The notes under the pieces are model-generated. The model saw nothing but the letters and a program-made list of their open reading frames with translations, searched no databases and was not told the DNA's origin. Shown here piece after piece: positions 1-5,730 of a DNA stretch of 7,396 bases. Every line of letters begins with the position of its first letter. Position 1 is the first letter of the stretch. The stretch comes from JBOGWY01 sp050694015 (GTDB taxonomy: Bacteria; Actinomycetota; CADDZG01; WHSQ01). A program made the position numbers and the translations under genes. The stretch is taken from contig JBOGWY010000384.1 in the NCBI GenBank assembly GCA_050694015.1, forward strand, positions 1 to 7,396, read 5' to 3'.

Positions 1-336
1 ATAGCGCCCCGGGAAGTCGTCGACCAACGCTGCGATCTGGGGGCCGAGCTCGTTCCATTCGGCGACGACCTCGGAGAAAGAAAGCCCCCTTCGCGCGCGG
101 ACCTGCACATCGGTCCACTCGTCCGACGCGAGCTCGGCGAGGTTGCCGGCCAGAACGTCGGCGCACGCGCCCGACAGATGCGCGATCAGGTCGTGGACCG
201 ACCAGCGGGGACACGCGGGGACCGGGATCGAACCCGGATCGTCCAGACCACCGACGAGCCCCAGCATCTGCTGACGGAGGTCCTCGTAGATCGCTCCCTT
301 CGCCCGCAGGCCCGTTGCCGTGGTCACGCTGCCCAT
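1..336 (-). CDS. Maleylpyruvate isomerase/DinB-like family protein, N-terminal part (partial)
   Basis: The reverse strand reads open from an ATG at 336 to the window edge, giving 112 residues with no stop; the C-terminus lies outside. An AGGAGG at 347-342 sits 5 nt before the ATG and supports this start. Residues 27-80 carry the signature of the mycothiol-dependent maleylpyruvate isomerase N-terminal superfamily (TIGR03083/TIGR03086-like, DinB four-helix fold): a VPACPRWSVHDLIAHLSG block, where the His of AHL is the usual first metal ligand, then VLAGNL, a QVRARRG segment and VVAEW. Known members are metal-dependent and some use mycothiol as thiol cofactor, but most in actinobacteria have no known substrate. 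The gene is divergent from the ArsR/SRPBCC pair, with 82 bp between the two starts, so shared control is possible. Family assignment is good; the reaction is unknown. The second and third metal ligands cannot be checked here. Confidence 0.85.
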   Translation of the reverse strand, partial: MGSVTTATGLRAKGAIYEDLRQQMLGLVGGLDDPGSIPVPACPRWSVHDLIAHLSGACADVLAGNLAELASDEWTDVQVRARRGLSFSEVVAEWNELGPQIAALVDDFPGRY

Positions 337-402
337 GTCGCCCTCCTCGCCCTCGCCGCCGCCTACGGATATCGTTTCTAATACTGTAGTTTTATAAAGC
401 TC

Positions 403-417
403 GTGGTAGAGTACCAC
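403..417. promoter_or_regulatory. Perfect inverted repeat, likely ArsR operator over a leaderless promoter
   Basis: GTGGTA-GAG-TACCAC is a perfect 6-bp inverted repeat with a 3-bp spacer, ending 1 bp before the ATG at 419. It contains TAGAGT (407-412), which fits the actinobacterial -10 pattern TAnnnT and lies 6 nt before that ATG, the spacing expected of a leaderless transcript. No Shine-Dalgarno sequence precedes the ATG. A repressor bound here would cover the -10 and the transcription start, so autoregulation by the adjacent ArsR protein is the simplest reading. The repeat and spacing are seen directly; the operator role is inferred. Confidence 0.5.
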
Positions 418-418
418 C

Positions 419-724
419 ATGCAGGAGACCCTGGAGGCCGTGAGCAGTCCCCGGCGGCGGGAGATCCTCCGGCTGGTGTGGGACGACGAGCTCCCCTCCC
501 GGGCGATAGCCGCCCACTTCGACGTGACGTGGCAGGCGATCTCGCACAACCTGCGCGTGCTGCGCGATGCGGGCCTGGTCTCCGAGCGCCGTCAGGGGAC
601 GCAGCGCCTCTATCGCGCCGATCGCGACAAGCTCGGCCCCCTCGAAGCGTTCTTGAAAGAGATGTGGCGGCACGACCTCGACACTCTCGATCGCGTCATC
701 GATCGCGATCGCGGGAAGGCGTAG
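419..724 (+). CDS. ArsR-type winged-helix transcriptional repressor
   Basis: A 101-residue protein, the usual size for small ArsR-family repressors. Residues 8-20 (SSPRRREILRLV) form the first DNA-binding-domain helix, 36-54 (VTWQAISHNLRVLRDAGLV) the helix-turn-helix with its recognition helix, and 55-68 (ERRQGTQRLYRA) the beta-wing. The metal-binding ELCVCDL motif of classic arsenic/cadmium sensors is absent and there is no cysteine at all, so it is not a thiol-based metal sensor. The C-terminal helix (FLKEMWRHDLDTLDRVI) probably dimerises. The ATG at 419 has no ribosome binding site and looks leaderless; a palindrome lies directly upstream. The gene ends 2 bp before an SRPBCC gene, a pairing common in actinobacteria and proteobacteria where the regulator controls its AHSA1-like partner. 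The inducing signal is unknown. Confidence 0.92.
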   Translation: MQETLEAVSSPRRREILRLVWDDELPSRAIAAHFDVTWQAISHNLRVLRDAGLVSERRQGTQRLYRADRDKLGPLEAFLKEMWRHDLDTLDRVIDRDRGKA

Positions 725-726
725 CG

Positions 727-1221
727 ATGAGTTCGTGGAAGGTGGAGCTGGAACACCGCGTCGGCGCTCCGCCCGATGTCGTCTTCGATTACTTCACCGA
801 TCCCGAGAAATATCGTCGCTGGAAAGGCATCGACGCCGAACTCGATCCTCGACCCGGTGGGATCTATCGCGTCACGATGCGTCCCGAGGTCTGGGTCAGC
901 GGTCAGTACATCGTTGTGGACCGCCCGCATCGTCTCGTGATGACGTGGGGGTTCGAGAGCACGCTCGACGTGCCGGAGGTCGTCACGGAGGTTCCGCCGG
1001 GCGCGAGCACGGTGGAGTTCACGTTCATGCCCGATCGCGACGGAACGATCGTCCGGGTACGGCACGCGGAGCTGCCGAGCGCGGAGTCCGTCCGGTTCCA
1101 CACGCTCGGGTGGAACAACTACCTCGAACGCTTGGGTGACGTCGTGGAGGGGAAGGATCCGGGCGTCGATCGGATGGCGTCCCTCGGACGCGACCTGCGA
1201 GGTCGATCGACCGGAGGCTAG
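727..1221 (+). CDS. SRPBCC (START/AHSA1-like) domain protein
   Basis: A 164-residue single-domain protein. The helix-grip signature is clear: APPDVVFDYFTDPEKYRRWKG (residues 14-34), DPRPGGIYRV (40-49), GQYIVVDRPHRLVMTWG (59-75), a PPGASTVEFTF strand (90-100), DGTIVRVRH (105-113) and the closing GWNNYLERL (128-136). This is the activator-of-Hsp90-ATPase-homologue branch of SRPBCC, whose members bind hydrophobic ligands in a deep cavity; most bacterial ones have no assigned ligand. The ATG at 727 lies 2 bp after the ArsR stop, with GGGAAGG at 713-719 as ribosome binding site, so the two genes are very probably co-transcribed and translationally coupled. Its stop is 2 bp from the stop of the convergent GH15 gene. 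Family is certain; ligand and function are not. Confidence 0.93.
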   Translation: MSSWKVELEHRVGAPPDVVFDYFTDPEKYRRWKGIDAELDPRPGGIYRVTMRPEVWVSGQYIVVDRPHRLVMTWGFESTLDVPEVVTEVPPGASTVEFTFMPDRDGTIVRVRHAELPSAESVRFHTLGWNNYLERLGDVVEGKDPGVDRMASLGRDLRGRSTGG

Positions 1222-1239
1222 CCCTACGTCCGTAAGGGC
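1221..1239. terminator. Weak hairpin at the convergent stop codons
   Basis: GCCC-TAC pairs with GTA-(A)-GGGC around a GTCC loop, giving 7 bp with one bulged A. It begins at the last base of the SRPBCC stop and contains the GH15 stop in its stem. No T-run follows on either strand, so it would be at best an actinobacterial-type U-poor bidirectional terminator. It is the only candidate between the two convergent genes. Confidence 0.25.
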
Positions 1240-3065
1240 GAGCCGCCCGGGGACAGTCCCTTCTCGGCCTGCGATATGGCCCACGCCGCGTTCACCAGGC
1301 CGATGTGACTGAAGGCTTGGGGGAAGTTCCCGAGGAGCTCCCTGGTCTCGGGATCCACTTCTTCCGCCAACAGACCCAGGTCGTTGACGAACCCGATCGC
1401 GTTCTCGAACGTCGCGCGCGCCTTCGTAACCTCGCCCGCGAGAGCCTGCGCATGCGCGAGCCAGAACGTGCACAACAGGAACGTCCCTTCCTCGCCCTCG
1501 AGGCCGTCGGGAGCCAGGTAGCGGAAGACCAGGCCGTGCTTGTCGGTGAGCCGCTCCTCGATCGCGTCGACGGTAGAAACGACACGATGGTCGGTCCCGG
1601 GCAGGAACCCGACGATCGGGACCATCAGCGCCGATGCGTCGAGGTCTTCGGAACCGAACGCCTGGGTGAACGCCCCGGCCTTCTCGTTCCACCCATGCTG
1701 CAGGATCGCATCGGCGATGCGATCGCGGATCTGCGTCCATCCGTCGACGCGTTCCTCCGCGCCGAAACGATCGGCCATCGAGATCGCTCTTTCCAGGGCG
1801 ACCCAGCACATGAGCTTCGAATAGAGGAACGGCTGCGGGTCGCCGCGGACCTCCCAGATCCCCTGATCCCGCTCCTCCCACCGCGCCGCGGCCGTGTCGG
1901 CGACGTCGACGAAGAAACTCTTGGTCGCGTCGTCGAGCTGTTCGAACTGGTCCGACAGGCGGTACACCGTGTTGAGCAGCTCGCCGTACACATCGAGCTG
2001 ACGCTGGCTCCACGCGCCGTTACCGACGCGGACGGGTCGGCTGTTCCGCCATCCGCTGAGATGCGGTAACTCGCGCTCGGTCAGGTCATGCTCGCCGCCG
2101 ATGCCGAACATGATCTGCAGATCGGCGCCGGAGCGCAGCTGTGCCGATGCCGCGCCGGTCAGGTAGTCGAAGAAATGGTCGACCTCGTCGGGGCACGCGG
2201 CAACCCATAGCGCCTCGACGGTCAGGCTCGCGTCGCGAACCCACGCGTAGCGGTAATCCCAGTTGCGCTCCCCTCCGACCTCCTCGGGCAGCGACGTCGT
2301 GGTGGCGGCGACGATGGCTCCGGTCGGCTGGTAGGTGAGCGCCTGCAGCACACGCCCGCTGATGTTGATCAGATCTCGCCACGGACCCTCGTATGCCTGA
2401 TGGTGGCTCGACCACGTCTGCCACGCGGTGATCGTGTCGTCGAGGCGGCGCGTCGCGTCTTCTTCCGTCCACCACTCCGGGGGAGGCGCCGATGTGGAGT
2501 GATACTGCACCGCGAAGGTCATCGAGTCACCGGCGTTCAACTCGATCTCTGCACGCGCCGTTGCGCCGTCGATCTCGAGATGTAGTGGTGTGCACAGGAA
2601 GAGCACGCCGGCGCCCCCGCGCGCTCTGATCCCGAGGTCCATCCTCTGGAGCAGCGGTTCGATCAAGCCGTACTCGGGACGCGGCGCGAACGCGACGTCG
2701 ACCGCGACGGTTCCGCGCGTGCAATCGATGCGGCGCACGAGAAAGTGGGGACTCTGTGCCCCGAGATCGTGACCGCGCTCGTTATCGCCCACCGCGAGCG
2801 CGTCGGTGAGGACGAGCGTCCCTCCGTCTTGGTCGAAGGTCGTCTCGAGCACCATCGTTTCCTCGATGTATCGACGCGTCGAGGTCGCGTCGTTGCGGGG
2901 GCGGATAGAGAAGTAGCCGGCGTTCTCGTCCAGCAGACGCCCGAAGACCGACGGAGCATCGAAGCGTGGGAAACAGAGCCAGTCGATCGATCCGTCGCGC
3001 GACACCAACGCGGCGGAATGGCAGTCGGAGATCAGCCCGTAGTCACCGATCGGCCTGTCGCCCAC
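1224..3065 (-). CDS. Glycoside hydrolase family 15 protein (trehalase/glucoamylase-like)
   Basis: A 613-residue cytosolic protein (no signal peptide), full length for the actinobacterial GH15 group. The GTG start at 3065 is chosen because AAGGAG (3077-3072) lies 6 nt upstream and the protein then opens with GDRPIGDYGLISDCHSAALV, the usual beginning of the family; an ATG at 3116 would add 17 atypical residues. Residues 1-170 form the trehalase-like N-terminal beta-sandwich (TREH_N type), including DGSIDWLCFPRFDAPSVFGRLLD. The (alpha/alpha)6 catalytic domain spans about 225-600: NWDYRYAWVRDAS (268-280), NGAWSQRQLDVYGE (349-362), QGIWEVRG (401-408), EGTFLLCTFWLA (526-537) and LLAEEVDPET (565-574). 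By analogy with fungal glucoamylase, E405 is the likely general acid and E568 the likely general base. These enzymes invert the anomeric carbon while releasing glucose; mycobacterial relatives split trehalose, others cut starch-type glucans. Trehalase is slightly favoured, but specificity cannot be read from sequence. Confidence 0.93.
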   Translation of the reverse strand: MGDRPIGDYGLISDCHSAALVSRDGSIDWLCFPRFDAPSVFGRLLDENAGYFSIRPRNDATSTRRYIEETMVLETTFDQDGGTLVLTDALAVGDNERGHDLGAQSPHFLVRRIDCTRGTVAVDVAFAPRPEYGLIEPLLQRMDLGIRARGGAGVLFLCTPLHLEIDGATARAEIELNAGDSMTFAVQYHSTSAPPPEWWTEEDATRRLDDTITAWQTWSSHHQAYEGPWRDLINISGRVLQALTYQPTGAIVAATTTSLPEEVGGERNWDYRYAWVRDASLTVEALWVAACPDEVDHFFDYLTGAASAQLRSGADLQIMFGIGGEHDLTERELPHLSGWRNSRPVRVGNGAWSQRQLDVYGELLNTVYRLSDQFEQLDDATKSFFVDVADTAAARWEERDQGIWEVRGDPQPFLYSKLMCWVALERAISMADRFGAEERVDGWTQIRDRIADAILQHGWNEKAGAFTQAFGSEDLDASALMVPIVGFLPGTDHRVVSTVDAIEERLTDKHGLVFRYLAPDGLEGEEGTFLLCTFWLAHAQALAGEVTKARATFENAIGFVNDLGLLAEEVDPETRELLGNFPQAFSHIGLVNAAWAISQAEKGLSPGGSPLRT

Positions 3066-3071
3066 GCCGAA

Positions 3072-3077
3072 CTCCTT
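3072..3077 (-). promoter_or_regulatory. Ribosome binding site deciding the GH15 start
   Basis: AAGGAG on the reverse strand, 6 nt upstream of GTG 3065. It would lie inside the coding sequence if the upstream ATG at 3116 were used, so it argues for the shorter GTG-initiated protein. Confidence 0.75.
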
Positions 3078-3104
3078 ACGATCGTCTGCGAGATTCCGAG
3101 ACCG

Positions 3105-3133
3105 ACTCGACCACACGGGCGGACGATTGCCAA
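3105..3133 (-). promoter_or_regulatory. Candidate promoter for the GH15 gene
   Basis: Reverse-strand TTGGCA (3133-3128), one base from TTGACA, is followed after exactly 17 bp by TCGAGT (3110-3105), a moderate -10. Transcription would start near 3098, about 33 nt before the GTG. This supports independent expression of GH15 from the upstream beta-helix gene. The -10 is weak and the call rests on spacing and the -35. Confidence 0.35.
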
Positions 3134-3153
3134 CCCTGAACGGCGTTTAGGGT
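3133..3153. repeat. Inverted repeat between beta-helix gene and GH15 (operator or terminator)
   Basis: ACCCTGAAC-GGC-GTTTAGGGT: 9-bp arms differing at one position (a G-U wobble in the + strand RNA, an A-C mismatch in the - strand RNA) with a 3-bp spacer. It begins 26 nt downstream of the beta-helix stop and abuts the candidate GH15 -35. No T-run follows on the reverse strand and the reverse-strand hairpin is the weaker one, so a protein-binding operator is at least as likely as a terminator. Confidence 0.4.
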
Positions 3154-3178
3154 CGTGCCGCCGGACCCGAGAGAGGAC

Positions 3179-5269
3179 CTACCGTCGGCGCCGCCCTGCC
3201 ACGGTCAGCACCTGTGACTGTGCTCCCGTGCACGACAGGGCGCTCGATTTTCTCTCGAAAACGATCGCTTGCCATCTTCCCCATCTGCGCGGAGACCGCG
3301 CGATGCGCCAGCTCCCGTCACGGGCTGTGTAGACCGCGCCGCGTCTACGGAAGACGCCGTCGACCTTCTTCCTCAGCACGACGCGCCGCGTCGCTATGCA
3401 GGAATCATCCGTAGAAAACACACTGCCTCTGAAACCTCTGCGCGGGCGGTAGCGCAACGAAAGCGTCGTCTCCGCGACCTCGGGTTCCGGGTCGCCGCCG
3501 GGGCCGACCGTTGGTTCGGGCTGTGGCGACGCGGTTGGGTGCGGCGCCGGGCCGGGCGGAGGCGAAGTGCCGTTCCCGGTCGAGGTGGGGCTCGGGGTCG
3601 GTGTCACCGACTCGGTCGGCGTGGGCTCGGGAGTCTCGGTCTCGGTCGGCGTGGGCTCCGGAGTCTCGGTCTCGGTCGGCGTGGGCTCCGGTTCTGCCTC
3701 CTTCATCACTACGGTCGTCTCGACGCGTTCGGCATCGAGAAGTACGGCCGGATGCGCCGTTCCGACCACCCCCGGATTGAAGAGGGTCGCATCGGCTCCG
3801 GATGGATCTTCGATGACCTGGTCCTCTTGAGTGATCTCGCCGAGGTCGGTGGTGAAGTCGACGACGAGACCTGGAGGCGTGTTCGCCACGGTGAGCCGCG
3901 CCGAAAGTGTCGCCGACTCTTCCGGCTCGAGCGTGTCGTGTGAGCTGGTCAGCCCGATCTGAGCCCACCCGGAACCGGGGGTCTGACCTACCGACGTATC
4001 GCAATCGTCGCCGAGGTTCGGCCCCTCGTTACATCCCCACCAGTTCCCCTCGAAGGACACGACGGTGCCTGAACCAGCATAGAGACCGGCCGGATCGGCT
4101 CCGAGCGCGTCCCCCACCGCGTTCGAGTCGCGTCCGTTGCCGAAGATCCGGTTCCATCTGACGGACGCGGCGACAGGACCGCCGGCCGTGCGGACCACGA
4201 CGCCGGTACCGTTGTCGTGCACGTTTCCCTCGTGAGCCGAGACCGCGAGCGGCGTGGTGGCGTCGCGGTTCGCGATGTCGATCCCAACTCCCGTGTTACT
4301 GATCTCGTTCGAGATGAGCGACGAGTCCCCGCGCACGTAGATGCCGACGTCACCGCCGATGATCGTGTTTCCTTCGGCCGTTCCGTCGGTGATCTGGAGA
4401 GAGATGTCGTTGTTGAAGAAGTCGTTGTTTCGCACGATCGCGGAGTCGATGCCCTCGAACTCGACCACGCCCAGGGATTGAAATTGAGACCCGCCGTCCG
4501 GTCCACACGTGGAAGCCGTGCACCGGTGATCCAGTAACACATTGCGTTCCACGACCGCTCCTACGGAGTCGATCGCGGCCCCGACGAATGGATCCGCTAT
4601 CTGGATGCCGAACTTACCGGCGGGGTCGGGCGAGCTCCCTTGGAAGGTGTTGTCGTGGACATTGCCTGCGCTGTCACCGTCGATCGTCACTCCGGCACGT
4701 TGGTAACCGGTGACCTCGTTACCGCTGATCTCGACGTCCGCACCTTTGACGAGCCGGATGGCGAAACCGCGGTTGTGACTGCCCTGTGCCGGGCCTATGT
4801 CGACGATGGAGCTGTCCTTGATGACCCCGTCGACATTCGAGAACAGGACACCGGTCGCGTTCAAACCGGTCATCCCGTGACCGCCGTCGATACGGAGATC
4901 GTCCAGGATGACGTCGATCAGACCCGGTGCCGGCGAGTCGAGCCGGATGAGTGCTTGGTAGCTCACGGAATCGATCGAGACGCTCGCGAGCGCCTCCGGC
5001 GTCGATATGACTGAGTCGTCACCCGACCCCACGAGAGTGAGCGATTTCCTGATCACAAGCTGTTCGGGATAGGTGCCGGGACAGACGTTGATCGTCGACC
5101 CCGCCGGAGCGGCGAGGACGGCGTCCGAGATCGTCTGGAAGGTGGCCGTACCGAAGTCGCATGGCTCGGTACCGCCGTCGTCCACGACGAATTCGGCCGG
5201 ACGTGCGACCCCGGGCAGCAACATGACGGCCAGGGCCGTTACAACGGAGACCGCGATCGTGCGACGCAT
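3179..5269 (-). CDS. Secreted right-handed beta-helix protein with Ig-like module and C-terminal basic beta domain
   Basis: A 696-residue exported protein. The ATG at 5269 is chosen because it begins a signal peptide (MRRTIAVSVVTALAVMLLPG, residues 1-20, cut probably after A22 or A25) and AGAGGTGG precedes it; an upstream in-frame ATG at 5401 would bury the signal. Residues 27-80 are the canonical entry to a pectate-lyase-like solenoid (FQTISDAVLAAPAGSTINVCPGTYPEQLVI), then parallel beta-helix (PbH1-type) coils to about 415 rich in Asn, Gly and Ile, closing with a GNWWGCNEGPN motif (408-418). Residues 440-523 resemble a Big_1 immunoglobulin-like domain. A linker (525-600) of TPTETETPEP repeats follows, then a beta domain (601-690) with LSLRYRPRRGFRGSV, two cysteines (C624, C680) and RRR at the end. 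Similar C-terminal domains occur in other actinobacterial exported proteins. No catalytic residues can be assigned; carbohydrate binding or lysis, or a surface role, are guesses. There is no sortase motif or C-terminal membrane anchor. Confidence 0.88.
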   Translation of the reverse strand: MRRTIAVSVVTALAVMLLPGVARPAEFVVDDGGTEPCDFGTATFQTISDAVLAAPAGSTINVCPGTYPEQLVIRKSLTLVGSGDDSVISTPEALASVSIDSVSYQALIRLDSPAPGLIDVILDDLRIDGGHGMTGLNATGVLFSNVDGVIKDSSIVDIGPAQGSHNRGFAIRLVKGADVEISGNEVTGYQRAGVTIDGDSAGNVHDNTFQGSSPDPAGKFGIQIADPFVGAAIDSVGAVVERNVLLDHRCTASTCGPDGGSQFQSLGVVEFEGIDSAIVRNNDFFNNDISLQITDGTAEGNTIIGGDVGIYVRGDSSLISNEISNTGVGIDIANRDATTPLAVSAHEGNVHDNGTGVVVRTAGGPVAASVRWNRIFGNGRDSNAVGDALGADPAGLYAGSGTVVSFEGNWWGCNEGPNLGDDCDTSVGQTPGSGWAQIGLTSSHDTLEPEESATLSARLTVANTPPGLVVDFTTDLGEITQEDQVIEDPSGADATLFNPGVVGTAHPAVLLDAERVETTVVMKEAEPEPTPTETETPEPTPTETETPEPTPTESVTPTPSPTSTGNGTSPPPGPAPHPTASPQPEPTVGPGGDPEPEVAETTLSLRYRPRRGFRGSVFSTDDSCIATRRVVLRKKVDGVFRRRGAVYTARDGSWRIARSPRRWGRWQAIVFERKSSALSCTGAQSQVLTVAGRRRR
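3611..3690. repeat. 30-bp tandem repeat, 2.7 copies, coding for the Thr/Pro/Glu linker
   Basis: Units at 3611-3640 and 3641-3670 and a 20-bp partial at 3671-3690 differ by a single base (CTCGG versus CTCCG). Each 30-bp unit encodes ten residues of the TPTETETPEP type inside the beta-helix protein. The period is a multiple of three, so gain or loss of units keeps the frame. The near-identity of the units indicates a recent duplication. Confidence 0.9.
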
Positions 5270-5368
5270 GCCCACCTCTCCCGCGAAGGATCTTGCTTGT
5301 ATTCCTTGGGGCTGCGGATTAGGCGGGCGGGAGCGGTTTCCTGCACCGGCATCCCGATCCCGGACGCG
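5270..5368 (-). other. Leader/promoter region of the beta-helix gene
   Basis: These 99 bp between the csp terminator and the beta-helix ATG hold the ribosome binding site (AGAGGTGG just before the ATG) and must hold any gene-specific promoter. No convincing -35/-10 pair was found. The middle part is GC-rich with a few AT-richer single-stranded-looking stretches (GCCTAATCCGCAG; GGAATACAAGC), which makes a structured leader conceivable. No known riboswitch can be assigned. Confidence 0.3.
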
Positions 5369-5394
5369 ACGAAGGGGCCCGAAGGCCCCTTCGT
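5369..5394 (-). terminator. Perfect 11-bp hairpin with cUUCGg tetraloop, csp terminator
   Basis: ACGAAGGGGCC (5369-5379) and GGCCCCTTCGT (5384-5394) are exact reverse complements around a 4-base loop. In the reverse-strand RNA the loop is UUCG closed by a C-G pair, an exceptionally stable tetraloop. It starts 22 nt after the csp stop codon. No clear T-run follows on the reverse strand, as is usual for high-GC actinobacterial terminators. A short TTT follows on the + strand, but no + strand gene ends here. Confidence 0.8.
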
Positions 5395-5416
5395 TTCTCA
5401 AGCTAGATCGTTAGAT

Positions 5417-5626
5417 CTACGCGGAGACGACCTGGACGTTCGTCGCCTCGGGGCCCTTCTGACCCTGACGGGCCTCGAAGGTCACGCTCGCGCCATCGGC
5501 CAAGGTCTTGTAACCCTCGGTCTGGATGTTGGAGAAATGGACGAAGAGATCCTTCGAACCATCTTCCGGAGTGATGAAGCCAAAACCCTTGGCCTCGTTG
5601 AACCACTTAACGGTACCGGTTGCCAT
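5417..5626 (-). CDS. csp: CspA-family cold-shock protein
   Basis: A 69-residue single cold-shock domain, the standard length. The RNA-binding motifs are intact: RNP1 as KGFGFI (residues 13-18) and RNP2 as LFVHF (27-31), plus the opening MATGTVKWFN and the GPEATNV block near the end. These proteins bind single-stranded RNA and DNA, melt mRNA secondary structure and act in the cytoplasm in cold adaptation or as general RNA chaperones. The ATG at 5626 is chosen over one at 5659 because a GGAGG (5640-5636) lies 9 nt upstream and MATGTVKWF is the conserved N-terminus. The gene appears monocistronic, with its own terminator and a leader of roughly 70 nt or more that can fold over the ribosome binding site. 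Which csp paralogue it is, and whether it is cold induced, cannot be told. Confidence 0.96.
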   Translation of the reverse strand: MATGTVKWFNEAKGFGFITPEDGSKDLFVHFSNIQTEGYKTLADGASVTFEARQGQKGPEATNVQVVSA

Positions 5627-5635
5627 GTAGATACA

Positions 5636-5670
5636 CCTCCCTGCTTCGTTCTGGAACACGCACAGGGAAG
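5636..5670 (-). promoter_or_regulatory. Hairpin sequestering the csp Shine-Dalgarno
   Basis: In the reverse-strand mRNA CUUCCCUG (5670-5663) can pair with CAGGGAGG (5643-5636), eight pairs including one G-U, around a 19-nt loop. The loop may add a small GUU-CCAG-AAC hairpin. The 3' arm contains the GGAGG ribosome binding site. Cold-shock mRNAs of other bacteria have leaders whose folding changes with temperature and exposes the start region, so a similar switch is inferred here. The pairing is seen directly; the regulatory role is not. Confidence 0.5.
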
Positions 5671-5694
5671 AGAAAGTCCAACCACGTACACGCT

Positions 5695-5730
5695 CTTTAT
5701 TAGTTGCATAACCCTACAACACGCTGTCTA
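5695..5730 (-). promoter_or_regulatory. Probable csp promoter region
   Basis: The reverse strand holds an unusually AT-rich stretch, TTATGCAACTAATAAAG (5711-5695), about 70-85 nt before the csp start, with TTGTAG (5719-5714) and TAGACA (5730-5725) upstream as possible -35 boxes. None gives a clean 16-18 bp spacing to a good -10, so only the region is proposed. The same 188-bp gap must also carry the promoter of the divergent membrane-protein gene. Confidence 0.3.

Noticed and set aside
222..237. A tRNA T-arm look-alike on the reverse strand (CCGGG-TTCGATC-CCGG type stem-loop)
   Set aside because: It lies inside the isomerase-like coding frame (DPGSIPVP). The 3' acceptor-like bases have no matching 5' acceptor strand, and no D-arm or anticodon arm is found upstream.
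705..713. GCGATCGCG palindrome and repeated CGATCGCG near the end of arsR
   Set aside because: It lies in coding sequence for Asp-Arg repeats (IDRDRG), and GATCG-type words are frequent throughout this window, so it needs no regulatory explanation.
610..2013. Long reverse-strand reading frame of 467 codons
   Set aside because: It runs antisense to the ArsR and SRPBCC genes and out of frame through GH15. Its composition is Arg/Gly/Pro-rich with no domain signal, as expected of a high-GC shadow frame.
1305..2069. Forward reading frame of 254 codons antisense to GH15
   Set aside because: GH15 is supported by intact catalytic motifs and a ribosome binding site. The opposite frame shows no family signature.
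3611..3690. Could the 30-bp repeats be a CRISPR array?
   Set aside because: The units are directly adjacent with no spacers, and they code in frame for a Thr/Pro/Glu linker.
3269..3943. Forward reading frame of 224 codons opposite the beta-helix gene
   Set aside because: It has Gly/Arg-rich repeats produced by the 30-bp repeat read on the wrong strand, and no ribosome binding site or domain.
3988..4542. Reverse reading frame of 184 codons in a second frame of the beta-helix gene
   Set aside because: It is Ser/Thr/Arg-rich with no motif, while the main frame encodes continuous beta-helix coils.
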